Source of the DNA: Komagataeibacter sp. FNDCR2
Lineage (GTDB): Bacteria; Pseudomonadota; Alphaproteobacteria; Acetobacterales; Acetobacteraceae
NCBI RefSeq assembly: GCF_021295395.1
Contig: NZ_JAIWOU010000001.1
Span: 65,001-129,000 of the forward strand
Direction of reading: 5' to 3'
Length of the DNA: 64,000 bases
Under the pieces are notes generated by a model. It did no database searches, had not been told where the DNA came from, and was given only the letters and a program-made list of their open reading frames with translations. This document shows, piece after piece, positions 10,301-19,819 of the stretch (its first letter is position 1; every line of letters begins with the position of its first letter). The position numbers and the translations under genes are program-made.

Positions 10301-11431
10301 TTATTGGTTATGGAAAGGGTAGTCGGTGTAGCCATGCGCGCTGCCGCCATACATCGTCGCCGGGTCCAGCGGATTGAGCGGCCAGTTATGTTCCAGCCGC
10401 GCGGGCAGGTCCGGATTGGCGATGAACTTCCGGCCAAAGCCGATCATGTCCGCCCATCCATGGCCCAGCACATGCTGCGCCTTGTGCAGGTCGTACCGAC
10501 CCGCGCACAGGATGCGGCCGCCAAAGATGTCGCGCACGCTGGCGCGGAAGGCGTCCGGCATTTCGGGTGCGTTGTCCCAATCAGCCTCGGCCAGCGAGAC
10601 ATAGGCGATGCCTGCCTCGGCCAGCACGCGTACGGCCTGCGTGTAGGTCTCCGCCGGATTGTCCTCCAGCAGGCCGAGATAGACGCGCTCTTGTGTGGTC
10701 GTGCCAAACAGCGGGGAAAACCGCACGCCCATCCTGTCAGGCGTAACCACGGCGGAGACGGCTTCCACCACCTCGCGCAGGAAGCGCAGGCGGTTGGACA
10801 GGCTGCCGCCATAAGCATCGGTGCGGAAATTGGCGCGTTCGGATAGGAACTGGTTGATCAGATACCCATTGGCGGCGTGGATCTCCACGCCATCGAAGCC
10901 TGCGGACAGCGCATTACGCGCCGCCTGCGCATACATCTCCACCAGTTCATGGATTTCGGGGACGGAAAGTGTGCGCGGCATGTCGGGTGGGACCAGCTTT
11001 CCCGTGCCCGGTCCCGTGGGGATGAACACGTTTACGCCTGTTGCCGCGACGGCGGCCGGGGCGATCGGTGCCTCATGACCGGGCTGCAATGCGCGGTGGG
11101 AGACGCGGCCGACATGCCACAATTGTGCAAAGATGGGCCGCCGCGTTGCGTGCACCGCGTCGGTGACGAGTTTCCAGCCTGCGATCTGTTCGGGGGAGTA
11201 AATGCCCGGCGTCCACGCATAACCCTGTCCGCGGGGTTCGATCTGCGTGCCTTCGGTAATCAGGCAACCCGCCCGAGTGCGCTGCGCGTAATATTCGGCC
11301 ATCAACGCGTTGGCGATGTCTCCGGGCTGGGTACTGCGGCAGCGTGTCAGTGGCGGCAGGAAGATCCGGTTTTCAAGGGGAAGGTCGCCCAGTCGCACGG
11401 GACCGAATAACGAAGATGAAGATATAATCAA
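10301..11431 (-). CDS. Old Yellow Enzyme family alkene reductase (NemA-like)
   Basis: The 376-residue FMN-dependent TIM barrel has FDGVEIHAANGYLINQFL (the substrate-binding His/Asn pair), YGGSLSNRLRF, and GFGRKFIANPDL near the phosphate site. Such enzymes reduce activated C=C bonds, such as alkyl maleimides or nitro-olefins, with NAD(P)H. It is divergent from an HxlR-type regulator at 11541 and followed by an aldehyde dehydrogenase. This matches electrophile-response operons in other proteobacteria. Confidence 0.93.
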   Translation of the reverse strand: MIISSSSLFGPVRLGDLPLENRIFLPPLTRCRSTQPGDIANALMAEYYAQRTRAGCLITEGTQIEPRGQGYAWTPGIYSPEQIAGWKLVTDAVHATRRPIFAQLWHVGRVSHRALQPGHEAPIAPAAVAATGVNVFIPTGPGTGKLVPPDMPRTLSVPEIHELVEMYAQAARNALSAGFDGVEIHAANGYLINQFLSERANFRTDAYGGSLSNRLRFLREVVEAVSAVVTPDRMGVRFSPLFGTTTQERVYLGLLEDNPAETYTQAVRVLAEAGIAYVSLAEADWDNAPEMPDAFRASVRDIFGGRILCAGRYDLHKAQHVLGHGWADMIGFGRKFIANPDLPARLEHNWPLNPLDPATMYGGSAHGYTDYPFHNQ

Positions 11432-11540
11432 CCTTGTTCACAAATACAGGCCATCTGTCCGGCCCGCATGTAAACATTGACCCAGCCTGCGGTGTGCGCA
11501 AGAACGCGCATAAACCGCCACTAGTGTCAGGAATGATACC

Positions 11541-11903
11541 ATGCCCCGCATCCGTCACACCACGCTGGCCTGCAGCCCCGGCTGCACGGTGGAGGCCACG
11601 CTCGAACTGTTCGGGGGCAAGTGGAAGGCGCTGATCCTGTATCACCTGTTCGAGGACAGGGTGCTGCGGTTCGGCGAACTGCGCCGCCGCCTGCCGAATG
11701 TCACGCAGCGGATGCTGACCAACCAGTTGCGCGAACTCGAGGCCGACGGACTGGTGTCACGCACCGTTTTCCCCGAAGTGCCGCCGCATGTGGAATACGC
11801 CCTGACCGATCTGGGAAAGACGCTGAAGCCGGTCATTCAGGCGCTCAAGACATGGGGCGATCGGTATGCCCATTCTGTCCAGCGGAACACATCTGTTGAT
11901 TGA
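11541..11903 (+). CDS. HxlR family winged-helix regulator
   Basis: The 120-residue HxlR-type protein has a conserved core: [13 protein letters not shown], then [20 protein letters not shown] (recognition helix) and [12 protein letters not shown]. Cys11 and Cys15 of ACSPGC precede the core, where redox- or electrophile-sensing HxlR proteins often place thiols. It is divergent from the alkene reductase over a 109-bp gap, the usual arrangement for local control. The 200 bp after it contain no gene that I can see. Confidence 0.9.
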   Translation: MPRIRHTTLACSPGCTVEATLELFGGKWKALILYHLFEDRVLRFGELRRRLPNVTQRMLTNQLRELEADGLVSRTVFPEVPPHVEYALTDLGKTLKPVIQALKTWGDRYAHSVQRNTSVD

Positions 11904-12106
11904 GATTGGCCGAGAATATTTACAGAAACCAAAGAGGCGGCTGGCTTCACTTTCCTCGCAATGGAATAATCCGTCATCAGACAGCCCGAGATTCCGGGAA
12001 ATACGATATTTGGTGATTATCTGTCGCAGAGGATTTGAGTAACTTCAGGACGTGAGCAGGCAGAGGCTGGACATTGCCGGTTCATTATTCCGGAAAAAGC
12101 GCTGTT

Positions 12107-12985
12107 CTACTTCAAGGAATCTGCCCGGATCGTAGCCTCCAACCATGCACTAATGCGGGTAATGACCTCTGCCTCAATGCCAAAATAGCCGTGTGGCGTA
12201 AGCGAACCACAGTTCTTTTCAGACCGGGTTGTGCCGCCTGCCACCATTAACACGGTGACTTCACGACTGCCTGTCATGGCCGCGCCAATTCGCTTTGCGT
12301 CCTGCGGCGGGGCAACGTTGCATCGGTCATCGTGATTGGCGACAACGAGAACGGGGGCCTGTACCTTCTCTGGATGGGCGCTGAAAACGGTTTCCCCGCT
12401 GCCGCCCATAACGGACACCGATTCAGTCAGCACGACACCGGCGATATCCCCTGAAGCGGCATGGGCCGCGCCATTGACGGCTGCAATGGCGCCCTGGCTT
12501 GTACCAAGTAGAAAAACAGGCCTTGAGTCCTGTCTGTGCAGGAAAGCGATGATATCCTCGACAAGATGGGCATAATACGCGGAACTACGCTGCCCGCGCA
12601 GATTGAGACGACCAACTGTATCGGGAATGAGAACCGCAAACCCCTGCCTGTTCCACGCGCCACGCGTTCGCACGACGAAGTTGTCGCCATGACGGATGCG
12701 TCCGTCTTGCCCGAGGCCGATGTCACCAGTTCCGCCCGGAAACATGATGATCGTTGCCAATGGCCGCTCCGGGGAACTGAAAATGGCCCGGACAGACCCG
12801 CCTGCATGGAGAGGTATATTCATGACACGTTCATTGATGCCCGGATCTGGAATGTTGCCAGTAATCCCCGGTGCGGTGCGATCACCGGCAAATCCCACGC
12901 GTGGCAGGAGAACGCAGGCGGCCAGCACGATGATCGTGCAGCACAGAGAGTTCGGCATGGGCCTACGCTGACTGCTTCTGATCAT
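12107..12985 (-). CDS. exported alpha/beta-hydrolase family protein
   Basis: The ~292-residue protein has an N-terminal signal-like segment (SLCCTIIVLAACVLLPRVGF) followed by an alpha/beta-hydrolase fold. The nucleophile elbow is GTSQG, with a downstream Asp in VVANHDDRCN and His in LTPHGYFG as the likely triad. It is probably periplasmic. The substrate is unknown, with dienelactone-hydrolase-like or esterase activity possible. The start is uncertain: ATG at 12985 gives a basic n-region, ATG at 12958 is also workable, and a TTG at 12994 is less likely. It stands alone, in the same direction as the SDR gene upstream. Confidence 0.78.
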   Translation of the reverse strand: MIRSSQRRPMPNSLCCTIIVLAACVLLPRVGFAGDRTAPGITGNIPDPGINERVMNIPLHAGGSVRAIFSSPERPLATIIMFPGGTGDIGLGQDGRIRHGDNFVVRTRGAWNRQGFAVLIPDTVGRLNLRGQRSSAYYAHLVEDIIAFLHRQDSRPVFLLGTSQGAIAAVNGAAHAASGDIAGVVLTESVSVMGGSGETVFSAHPEKVQAPVLVVANHDDRCNVAPPQDAKRIGAAMTGSREVTVLMVAGGTTRSEKNCGSLTPHGYFGIEAEVITRISAWLEATIRADSLK

Positions 12986-13092
12986 CTCATCCAATGCCCA
13001 GGCCCATTATTGCTCATGGCCCGAAGACCAGACATGGTCTCCGAGCCGCTTCATATATCATTGTGGCGTTCCGTTTGTGGAACGGCCAGCCT

Positions 13093-13854
13093 TCAGATGG
13101 CCTGACCACCAGAAACTTCGATCCGCTGCGCGTTCACCCAGCGATTGTCCTCTGACAGGAGCGAAGCGATCATCGGGCCAATGTCATCCGGAAGGCCGGG
13201 ACGGCCAAGTGCGGTGATCTCCCCAATATGGCGGGCGATGTCCGGATTGTCCCGTACCATGCCGCCCGAGAAATCCGTCTGGATCGCGCCTGGCGCGACC
13301 GTGTTGACGGCAATACGACGGGTCCCAAGTTCCTTGGCCATGTAATGCGTCATGACTTCCACCGCGCCTTTCATGGCAGCGTAGGCAACCCTGCCGGGAT
13401 AGGCGAAGCGCGTCAGGCCGGATGAGATGTTCACGATCCGGCCTCCATCCGCAATCAGCGGCAGCAGCGTCTGCGTCAGGAAGAACGGACCTTTGACATG
13501 AACCCGATAGGCGGCGTCGAAATCCTCCTCGGTCACCTCGCCGAACAGCCCCTCATGGGATGTGCCGGCCATGTTGACCAGATAATTGAAACGCTCCGCG
13601 CCCCATTCGCCCAGCACGCGTCGGACTTCGTCGGCAAAGGCAGGAAAGGCATGCGTATCGCCGGTGTCGAGTTGCAGGGCCACCGCGCGGGCGCCGCTGC
13701 TCTGGACATTCTCAACCACGTCATCGGCTGCGGATCCGTTGGTGTGATAGGTGAAAATCGACGAGACGCTGCGTCGGGCGAGAGCCTCAACGGTGGCGCG
13801 ACCCAGTCCACGGCTGCCGCCGGTGACAATGGCGATGGTGTTCGCTTCTGGCAT
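13093..13854 (-). CDS. SDR family oxidoreductase
   Basis: The 253-residue SDR has TGGSRGLG near the start, NMAG, ISS, and YAAMK (catalytic Tyr/Lys), ending IEVSGGQAI. It is a close relative of the SDR at 5148. The start at 13854 is set by GGAG seven bases upstream; the earlier in-frame ATG lacks one. It is divergent from a LysR gene whose N-terminus is frameshifted, so its regulator may be lost. A short hairpin (CGTTCC/GGAACG, 13067-13084) lies just beyond the stop. Confidence 0.9.
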   Translation of the reverse strand: MPEANTIAIVTGGSRGLGRATVEALARRSVSSIFTYHTNGSAADDVVENVQSSGARAVALQLDTGDTHAFPAFADEVRRVLGEWGAERFNYLVNMAGTSHEGLFGEVTEEDFDAAYRVHVKGPFFLTQTLLPLIADGGRIVNISSGLTRFAYPGRVAYAAMKGAVEVMTHYMAKELGTRRIAVNTVAPGAIQTDFSGGMVRDNPDIARHIGEITALGRPGLPDDIGPMIASLLSEDNRWVNAQRIEVSGGQAI

Positions 13855-13955
13855 GAGTATCTCCATCTGGTGAGGAACCAATCTTGGTCACACCATCGCC
13901 CGTTCGATAAGACCGCTCTTTCCGTCAGCATTGTTTTGCGCCATGGAATAATCCC

Positions 13956-14847
13956 ATGGACAGGCTTGCCACACTCGACCTCTTCGTTCGCATTGTTGTT
14001 TAGCGCCGCGGCAACTGATTGCGGCGTCTCCCGCCCGGTTGCGACCGCCGCGATCAAGGCGTTGGAGCAAAGGCTCGGTACCCGACTGCTGCACCGCTCC
14101 ACCCACCACGTCCGACCAACTGAAGAAGGCGCTGCCTATTATCGCTGGTGCGTGGCGATCCTGGCGGACCTTGAAGATGCCGATCGTGGTGCGAGTGGGG
14201 CTGTGGCCGGTCTCTTGCGCGCTGATGTGATCGGGCGTCTGGCGCGCATGACCCTGCTGCCAGCGTTGCCGGACTTCCTTGCGCGCCACCCGGCGCTGAC
14301 CGTTCATCTTGGCGAGGGCGAGAGGTTTGTCGATCTGGTGCGCGAAGGGGTAGATTGCGTGGTCCGGACCGGAAGCCTGCCGGATAGCGACATGATCGCC
14401 CGGCCGCTGGGCGTTATGGAAGAGGTGACGGTCGCCAGCCCGGACTATCTGGCGCGGCACGGAATGCCTGCTTCTCCCGCTGATCTTGCGGGCCATCAGA
14501 TGATTGGCTTCGTGTCCTCACGCACCGGCCAGATTCTGCCACTGGAGTTTACGCGCGGAGAGGAGGTGATCGAGGTCTCGCTTCCCGCACGCCTGCTGGT
14601 TGGGGGTGTTGATACCTATGCCGAAGCGGCCAGGCTCGGCTTTGGCCTCGTGCAGGTTCCGCGCTATGGTTTTGAGGATGACCTTGCAAATGGCACGCTG
14701 ATCGAAGTCCTCCCTGATTTCCCACCGACGCCAACGCCGGTTTCGGTGCTTTATCCGAGCAACAGGCAGCTTTCTCCACGCGTGCGTGTGTTCGTGGACT
14801 GGCTGGTGGAGATTATTGGCCTGCGACTTCATCCACAATGCGCGTGA
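13956..14847 (+). pseudogene. LysR family regulator, frameshifted near its N-terminus
   Basis: The start MDRLATLDLFVRIV is a canonical LysR opening but hits a stop at 14001. The rest of the helix-turn-helix (FSAAATDCGVSRPVATAAIK) and the whole effector domain continue in a different frame to 14847. The expected four or five residues between VRIV and FSAAA are missing, so a small deletion not divisible by three is likely. Without that region the DNA-binding domain is not made. The protein would have been ~295 residues and is divergent from the SDR gene. Initiation from another start would give a protein without a complete first helix. Confidence 0.8.
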
Positions 14848-14853
14848 GCGTCC

Positions 14854-15795
14854 CTACACGGGCGCAAAGGCGAGATAGAGCGAGATCGTTGCAATCGAGA
14901 ACACCGTGGAGGCCAGAACGACCCGTCCGGTAAGGGCGGCCTCCCGATCATAGAATTCCGCCAGCATGAACGATCCGGTTCCCGTGGGCAGTGCGGCAAG
15001 AAGCACGGCAATATGTGTCATTGCTGGAGGCAGGTGGAGCACGGGCGCTGCGATGACCCACGTAACCAGAGGCTGGGCGATCAGCTTCAGGCCGACAAGA
15101 ATGGCGGCAGTCGACGGGCGTGCAGACGCGGCACCAGCCGAATTCCCGGCAAGGAACAGACCGAGGGCGATCAGGGCGCAAGGGGATGCTGCCCCGCCGA
15201 GAAGCTTCAGGAAGGCATGAATGGGTTCCGGTAGGTGGCCACCCGATACCATGACAAGGCCACCAAGTGCTGGCGCCACCAGCAATGGATTTTTTACCAG
15301 CGAAAAGAGCGTTTTCGCGACGATATCGCGCGGCCGTGCTTCGGTCTGCAATCCGGCCTCGATCAAAACGATCGCTATGACAAACAGCACACAGACCGTC
15401 ACGATCGTGGCGATAAGCGTCGGTGCCATGCCGGTATCGCCGACAAGAGACAGGACGAGCGGGAAGCCGACGAACCCCGTATTGGCATAGCTCGCGTTCA
15501 GTCCGTCAATGGCGGCATCGGCAAGATGATGTCCTGTTGATACCCGCCACCACAGCGTCCCGGCAAACACGATAAAACAGCCAAGCGTGAACGCCGCAAT
15601 GAATCCCGGCTCCCACAGATCAGTCATTTTTGCATTCGCCACGATGTCGAACAGCACCGCGGGCAGCGCAAGATAGACTACGAGCCGATTGACCTCACGC
15701 GTGGCATTCGGGCCAAGCGCACCTGATTTGCGTGCGATCCATCCGGTGAGGATGAGGGCAAAGATAGGCAGGACGATCAGCAGATTGTTCAGCAT
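14854..15795 (-). CDS. AEC family transporter
   Basis: The 313-residue inner-membrane protein has about ten hydrophobic segments in two similar halves, matching the auxin efflux carrier family. Markers are ASYANTGFVGFPL in the first half and LAALPTGTGSFMLAEFY in the second, the crossover regions of this fold. Bacterial members export or exchange organic acids such as malate. It converges with the broken LysR gene (6-bp gap) and diverges from the LysR gene at 15895, which is the more likely regulator. Confidence 0.88.
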   Translation of the reverse strand: MLNNLLIVLPIFALILTGWIARKSGALGPNATREVNRLVVYLALPAVLFDIVANAKMTDLWEPGFIAAFTLGCFIVFAGTLWWRVSTGHHLADAAIDGLNASYANTGFVGFPLVLSLVGDTGMAPTLIATIVTVCVLFVIAIVLIEAGLQTEARPRDIVAKTLFSLVKNPLLVAPALGGLVMVSGGHLPEPIHAFLKLLGGAASPCALIALGLFLAGNSAGAASARPSTAAILVGLKLIAQPLVTWVIAAPVLHLPPAMTHIAVLLAALPTGTGSFMLAEFYDREAALTGRVVLASTVFSIATISLYLAFAPV

Positions 15796-15894
15796 CAGAG
15801 ATCTCGGGCGGTCAGCAAAAGCGTGACGCTACCGGACGCTATTGATATAATCCAATGCTCATATGGTTCACGATCAATGCTTTCAGGGTATCAG

Positions 15895-16782
15895 ATGGAC
15901 ACGCGGCATATGCGGTATTTCATGGCCTTGGCGGAGACGCTTCATTTCGGTCGGGCCGCCGAGCGGATGAACATGAGCCAGCCGCCGTTCAGTCGTCAGA
16001 TTGCCATGATCGAGCACACGTTGGGCGTGAAGCTGTTTGAACGAAACTCGCGCAACGTAGCGCTGACCCCGGCCGGGAAACACTTCATGAAAGATTGCCG
16101 AAATGTACTGGGGCAGTTTGAGGACGCCTGTCGGGATGTCAGGCTGGTTGCCAGCGGCATGAAAGGCGAGATGCGGTTTGGATTCATGATGCATGCCGCC
16201 CACAGCGTCGTACCGCAACTCGTGCAGCTTTATGCGGAGGCGAGGCCGGATGTCCGCCTTGTGCTTGATGAACGCACGCCGACCGAGATCGATGAGATGC
16301 TGGTAGCAGGAACACTGGATGCCGCCGTAACATTTGACTGCGGATATGCGCCGCACCTGCAGACCGTGCTGCTGGCCAAGGAGCGATTACGCATCATCAT
16401 GCAAAAGGACCATTCCCTTGCCGCGGTCGGCCAGATCGGCCCTGAGGAACTCCGCGACGAGAAGATCGTCGCGGCACCCGCCGCGACGGCGCCGGCTCTG
16501 CGATCTGCGATCAACAGCTATTTTTCTGCCAGGGGAATTGTCCCACATGTCGTGCTTGAACCGCGGTTACAGCACACGATCATCCAGCTTGTTGCGAAAG
16601 GGCTGGGGGTAGCCCTTATCCCCGCATCGCTGTGTGCCGAACTGGGGGCCGGGCTGATATCACGGGCTTTGACAGACGCGCCTCAACTCGACGTTGTCCT
16701 TCGAGCGCCGATTACTACGAAAAACCCCGCAGTCTCGACATTCATGGAAATCGGGAAATCGATACAGCGGGCTTCACTCTAA
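15895..16782 (+). CDS. LysR family transcriptional regulator
   Basis: The 295-residue protein has an N-terminal helix-turn-helix (MRYFMALAETLHFGRAAERM, then SQPPFSRQIAMIE) and a periplasmic-binding-like effector domain. The style resembles the CatR/BenM group. I start at 15895, where MDTRHMRYF begins in the usual LysR way; the longer frame adds 24 unlikely residues. It diverges from the AEC transporter over 99 bp. The inducer is unknown. Confidence 0.9.
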   Translation: MDTRHMRYFMALAETLHFGRAAERMNMSQPPFSRQIAMIEHTLGVKLFERNSRNVALTPAGKHFMKDCRNVLGQFEDACRDVRLVASGMKGEMRFGFMMHAAHSVVPQLVQLYAEARPDVRLVLDERTPTEIDEMLVAGTLDAAVTFDCGYAPHLQTVLLAKERLRIIMQKDHSLAAVGQIGPEELRDEKIVAAPAATAPALRSAINSYFSARGIVPHVVLEPRLQHTIIQLVAKGLGVALIPASLCAELGAGLISRALTDAPQLDVVLRAPITTKNPAVSTFMEIGKSIQRASL

Positions 16783-16840
16783 TTCATGGAACCTGTGCAG
16801 AGAGCCAGTTTCCAATATCTTCGCTCTCCATATTCCATTG

Positions 16841-17470
16841 TCATGAGTGAAGTAATTTTATGATGTCTTCCGACGCCAGACCCAGACCAAGCATAATCAT
16901 GATTGCTCCGGATATATAGCCCGTCACGATGGAGGCTCTGGGGCGGCTGCTTAAGATTGTCCGTGCGCCAAATCCGACCATCAGATAGATGGATACGCAG
17001 TTTATTGTATGAATGATTCCCAAAACCCCGATCTGCAAAAAGATCGGCCACGAAGAACCCAGATTTGTAAACTGGGGCAGAAGGGCGAGAAAAAACAGAA
17101 GAGCCTTGGGGTTCAGGCCACTGATGGCGAACCCTTTGGCAATCCAGCGCCGTACGCTTGTTTCCCGTTTATGTCCTTCTTTCGGCAGGGGAGGATGACG
17201 CAACAGGGAAATGCCCAGTTTTATAAGATAGGCCGCGCCTGCAAACGTCAGAATGGTGACCGCAAGTGGCATGCTGGCGACAAGCGCGCCGATACCGCCT
17301 GCGACCGTTCCGGTAATGGCGAGATATCCCAGAAACAGGCCGAACACAGCGGGAACGACTGCGGCATGATCACGTATTCCCGCGGAAATGACATATGCCC
17401 AGTCAGCACCAGGGGTTGCGGCAAGGAGGATGGAGATCGTCCAGAAGGCAAGAAGTGTATGCAAATTCAT
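16841..17470 (-). CDS. LysE/RhtB family amino-acid exporter
   Basis: The 209-residue membrane protein has six predicted hydrophobic segments and family marks: LLAATPGADWAYVISAGIRD near the N-terminus and GLNPKALLFFLALLPQF in the middle. The family exports amino acids and analogues using the proton gradient. It is divergent from the Lrp/AsnC regulator at 17670 across a 199-bp AT-richer gap, the usual regulator/exporter pairing. Confidence 0.92.
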   Translation of the reverse strand: MNLHTLLAFWTISILLAATPGADWAYVISAGIRDHAAVVPAVFGLFLGYLAITGTVAGGIGALVASMPLAVTILTFAGAAYLIKLGISLLRHPPLPKEGHKRETSVRRWIAKGFAISGLNPKALLFFLALLPQFTNLGSSWPIFLQIGVLGIIHTINCVSIYLMVGFGARTILSSRPRASIVTGYISGAIMIMLGLGLASEDIIKLLHS

Positions 17471-17669
17471 CGAAGATGCGTCGCTTTAGAAGAAAATCCA
17501 CAAGGTCCCACGGCGTTTTCATGCTCTCCGATTATGCTCCGGATCGCCACCCTACGACGCGAGAGAGGGCAGGATAGCGCGGACCAGCGGATATGAGGTT
17601 GCGTTTATGCCAATTTCTCCATCAATATTTGGCATATGATTGCGTCAGTACGCTCATCCCTGATATAAG

Positions 17670-18128
17670 ATGTCAATGAAACTGGATGCGATTGATCGGC
17701 GTATTCTTCGTGTTCTTCAGGAAGATGGCCGCTGCCCCAACAATGAACTTGCGAGGCGCGTTGGGCTCTCTCCATCACCATGCCTGCGCCGGGTGCGGAT
17801 GCTGGAAGAAAGCGGCGTTATCGAGGGCTACGTCGCCGTTGTGAATCCTGCAAAAGCCGGGTTCGGCGTGACGGCCTTTGTCAGGATATGGCTGACGGGA
17901 GAAGACGAGCGGCAGTCCGAGCATTTCGTCGAGGAAATTGGAAAACTTCCACAGGTGACAGAAGCGCATGTCCTCGCGGGAGATTGTGATTTCCTGTTGC
18001 GCGTTGTTGCAGAAGACCTTCCAGGACTGAGACGTTTTCAGAGTGAACAGCTTGCACGGATCAAAGGCGTGCGGAGTATGAAGACCGACATCCCCCTCCT
18101 GAAGGTCAAGAACGCAAGCTTTGCATAG
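17670..18128 (+). CDS. Lrp/AsnC family transcriptional regulator
   Basis: The 152-residue protein has an N-terminal helix-turn-helix (LDAIDRRILRVLQEDGR then NNELARRVGLSPSPCLRRVR) and a C-terminal RAM domain (VTEAHVLAGDCDFLLRVVAEDL). It should bind an amino acid and control the divergent LysE-type exporter. ATG codons at 17670 and 17676 are both possible starts, and neither has a strong ribosome site. The 198 bp after it to the next gene show nothing clear. Confidence 0.92.
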   Translation: MSMKLDAIDRRILRVLQEDGRCPNNELARRVGLSPSPCLRRVRMLEESGVIEGYVAVVNPAKAGFGVTAFVRIWLTGEDERQSEHFVEEIGKLPQVTEAHVLAGDCDFLLRVVAEDLPGLRRFQSEQLARIKGVRSMKTDIPLLKVKNASFA

Positions 18129-18326
18129 GGTGAGGCTTATTCTTGGTGGCGAGATATAACTTTTCGGCAGCTGTCAGGGTGATGTCTGCATTTGATGCAA
18201 TGTTCTGGGTATGACGGCCCCGGTAATTCACGAACGTCCGGACCGCCCGGCAGTAAAATAAACGACTGGAGCTGGGACGTGGGCCGATCTCTGCAGACTA
18301 CAAAGGTCGGCCCTCCGGGTGAGGAA

Positions 18327-19196
18327 TCAGAAGAACTCGGCTATGGTGACATCGAAAGGAGTGGTCGTTCGCCCAATCAGCCGGGCAAGATCGCCGCTGT
18401 CATCAAATAATGCCCCTTTTTCCACGCCCGCATCGGTGTCGGAAAGGATCATGGCAAGAGGCTCCGGCGTCCCCGCGGCAAGCAGCGCCTGGCGATAATC
18501 TTCCGGAGCCATGTTTCGGTAGGGCAGTGGTTTGCCAGAGATCTTCGCGACAGTAGCGACGAAGTCGGGGAGTGTGTAGGAGGCGTCGCCAGCCAGTTCA
18601 TAGGTCCGGCCGGCGTGGTTCCCGTCCGCCAGCACCACCGCAGCAGCCCTTGCGTAATCTTCACGCGCAGCAGAGGAGATACGTCCATCTCCGGAAGCGC
18701 CGAGGAAGACGCCTGCCTGCAGGGCAGGTTGTATTCTCCACGTGTAAACCTCGGTGTACCAGCCATTCCGAAGCAGAACGAAGGGCACGCCGGCCTCCTG
18801 CAGCGCAAGTTCGGTTTCGTAATGCTCGCGGGCAAGGAACAGAGGAGAAGTGTCTGCGTGGAGAAGGCTGGTATAGGCGATCTGGTCAACGCCTGCGCCT
18901 TTGGCTGCCGCGATGACATTTCGATGCTGAGTTGTCCGCTTCCCCACCTCACTGCTGGAAATGAGGAGGAGCCGATCGATCCCTGCAAACGCGCTATTTA
19001 ACGTTTCCGGCCGGTCATAATCGGCCACGCGAACGTCCACGCCTTTGTTGCGGATCGCGATTGCAGCTTCGCGGGACGGATTACGCACGCCCGCCACAAT
19101 GACGCTGGCGGGCAGCGTCTCAAGGAGCGCATCGATGACCAGGTTTCCGAGGTGGCCGGTAGAACCGGTGACAAAAATCTTGGATGTAGCAGGCAT
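18327..19196 (-). CDS. NmrA/QorB-like NAD(P)H-dependent quinone reductase
   Basis: The 289-residue atypical SDR has the N-terminal dinucleotide motif VTGSTGHLGN, then LLLISSSEVGKR, IAYTSLLHAD and LLRNGWYTEVY, the pattern of E. coli QorB (YtfG). That enzyme reduces quinones with NADPH. The neighbour on the other side is an HxlR gene, as in the E. coli ytfG-ytfH pair, which strengthens the call. The two genes are 77 bp apart and divergent. Confidence 0.9.
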   Translation of the reverse strand: MPATSKIFVTGSTGHLGNLVIDALLETLPASVIVAGVRNPSREAAIAIRNKGVDVRVADYDRPETLNSAFAGIDRLLLISSSEVGKRTTQHRNVIAAAKGAGVDQIAYTSLLHADTSPLFLAREHYETELALQEAGVPFVLLRNGWYTEVYTWRIQPALQAGVFLGASGDGRISSAAREDYARAAAVVLADGNHAGRTYELAGDASYTLPDFVATVAKISGKPLPYRNMAPEDYRQALLAAGTPEPLAMILSDTDAGVEKGALFDDSGDLARLIGRTTTPFDVTIAEFF

Positions 19197-19273
19197 CGTC
19201 GCTCTTCCTTGCGGTTCACAATTGACACAAGGTAACTAGGTGAGACCAATAGCGGTGTGAAGGAGGCAGAATT

Positions 19274-19699
19274 TTGGGACAGGGTGAGGCAGAAGTAACC
19301 GTCCCGGCAGGCGAGGTCGTACGGGACTTTTCTGCGGAATGGCAATGTGACCGACTGGCTGATGGAGAGTGCGCGGTGCGTGATGTTCTCGATCGCATCG
19401 GAGATAAATGGTCGACGCTCATACTCGGGACACTCGCGGCAGGCCCGCATCGGTTCAGCGCCGTTCAGCGTGCGATACCGGACATTTCCAAACGGATGTT
19501 AACGCAGACCTTACGCGACCTCGAGCGCGACGGTCTGATTGCACGCGCGGTGTTTCCGACCAAACCGCCTAGCGTCGAGTACCGGTTAACCCCCCTTGGC
19601 GTTACGATCCTGGAGCCGCTGACCGCCCTGATCCGATGGGCCAACAGGAGCCATGCTGCCATCCTCACCGCTCGTTTGGCATTCGACCGAACTTGTTGA
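19274..19699 (+). CDS. HxlR family regulator (YtfH/QorR-like)
   Basis: A 141-residue HxlR protein with [38 protein letters not shown] and [13 protein letters not shown]. Translation appears to start at a TTG (19274) set by AGGAGG eight bases upstream; no ATG is available in a sensible place. Cys30 and Cys38 flank the start of the conserved core and could sense quinones or thiol oxidants, as in QorR/YodB-type proteins. It is divergent from the QorB-like gene that it probably represses. Confidence 0.88.
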   Translation: MGQGEAEVTVPAGEVVRDFSAEWQCDRLADGECAVRDVLDRIGDKWSTLILGTLAAGPHRFSAVQRAIPDISKRMLTQTLRDLERDGLIARAVFPTKPPSVEYRLTPLGVTILEPLTALIRWANRSHAAILTARLAFDRTC

Positions 19700-19819
19700 A
19701 ACCGTGCATCGCACCTTGACGCGTCCACCAGTTTTCAGGAGTACAATGGTAATAAGCCATCCCGCTACAGGATCGTGGTGGAAGAGGATGCATTCAATAT
19801 CGGATGGTCTCCATGCGGA

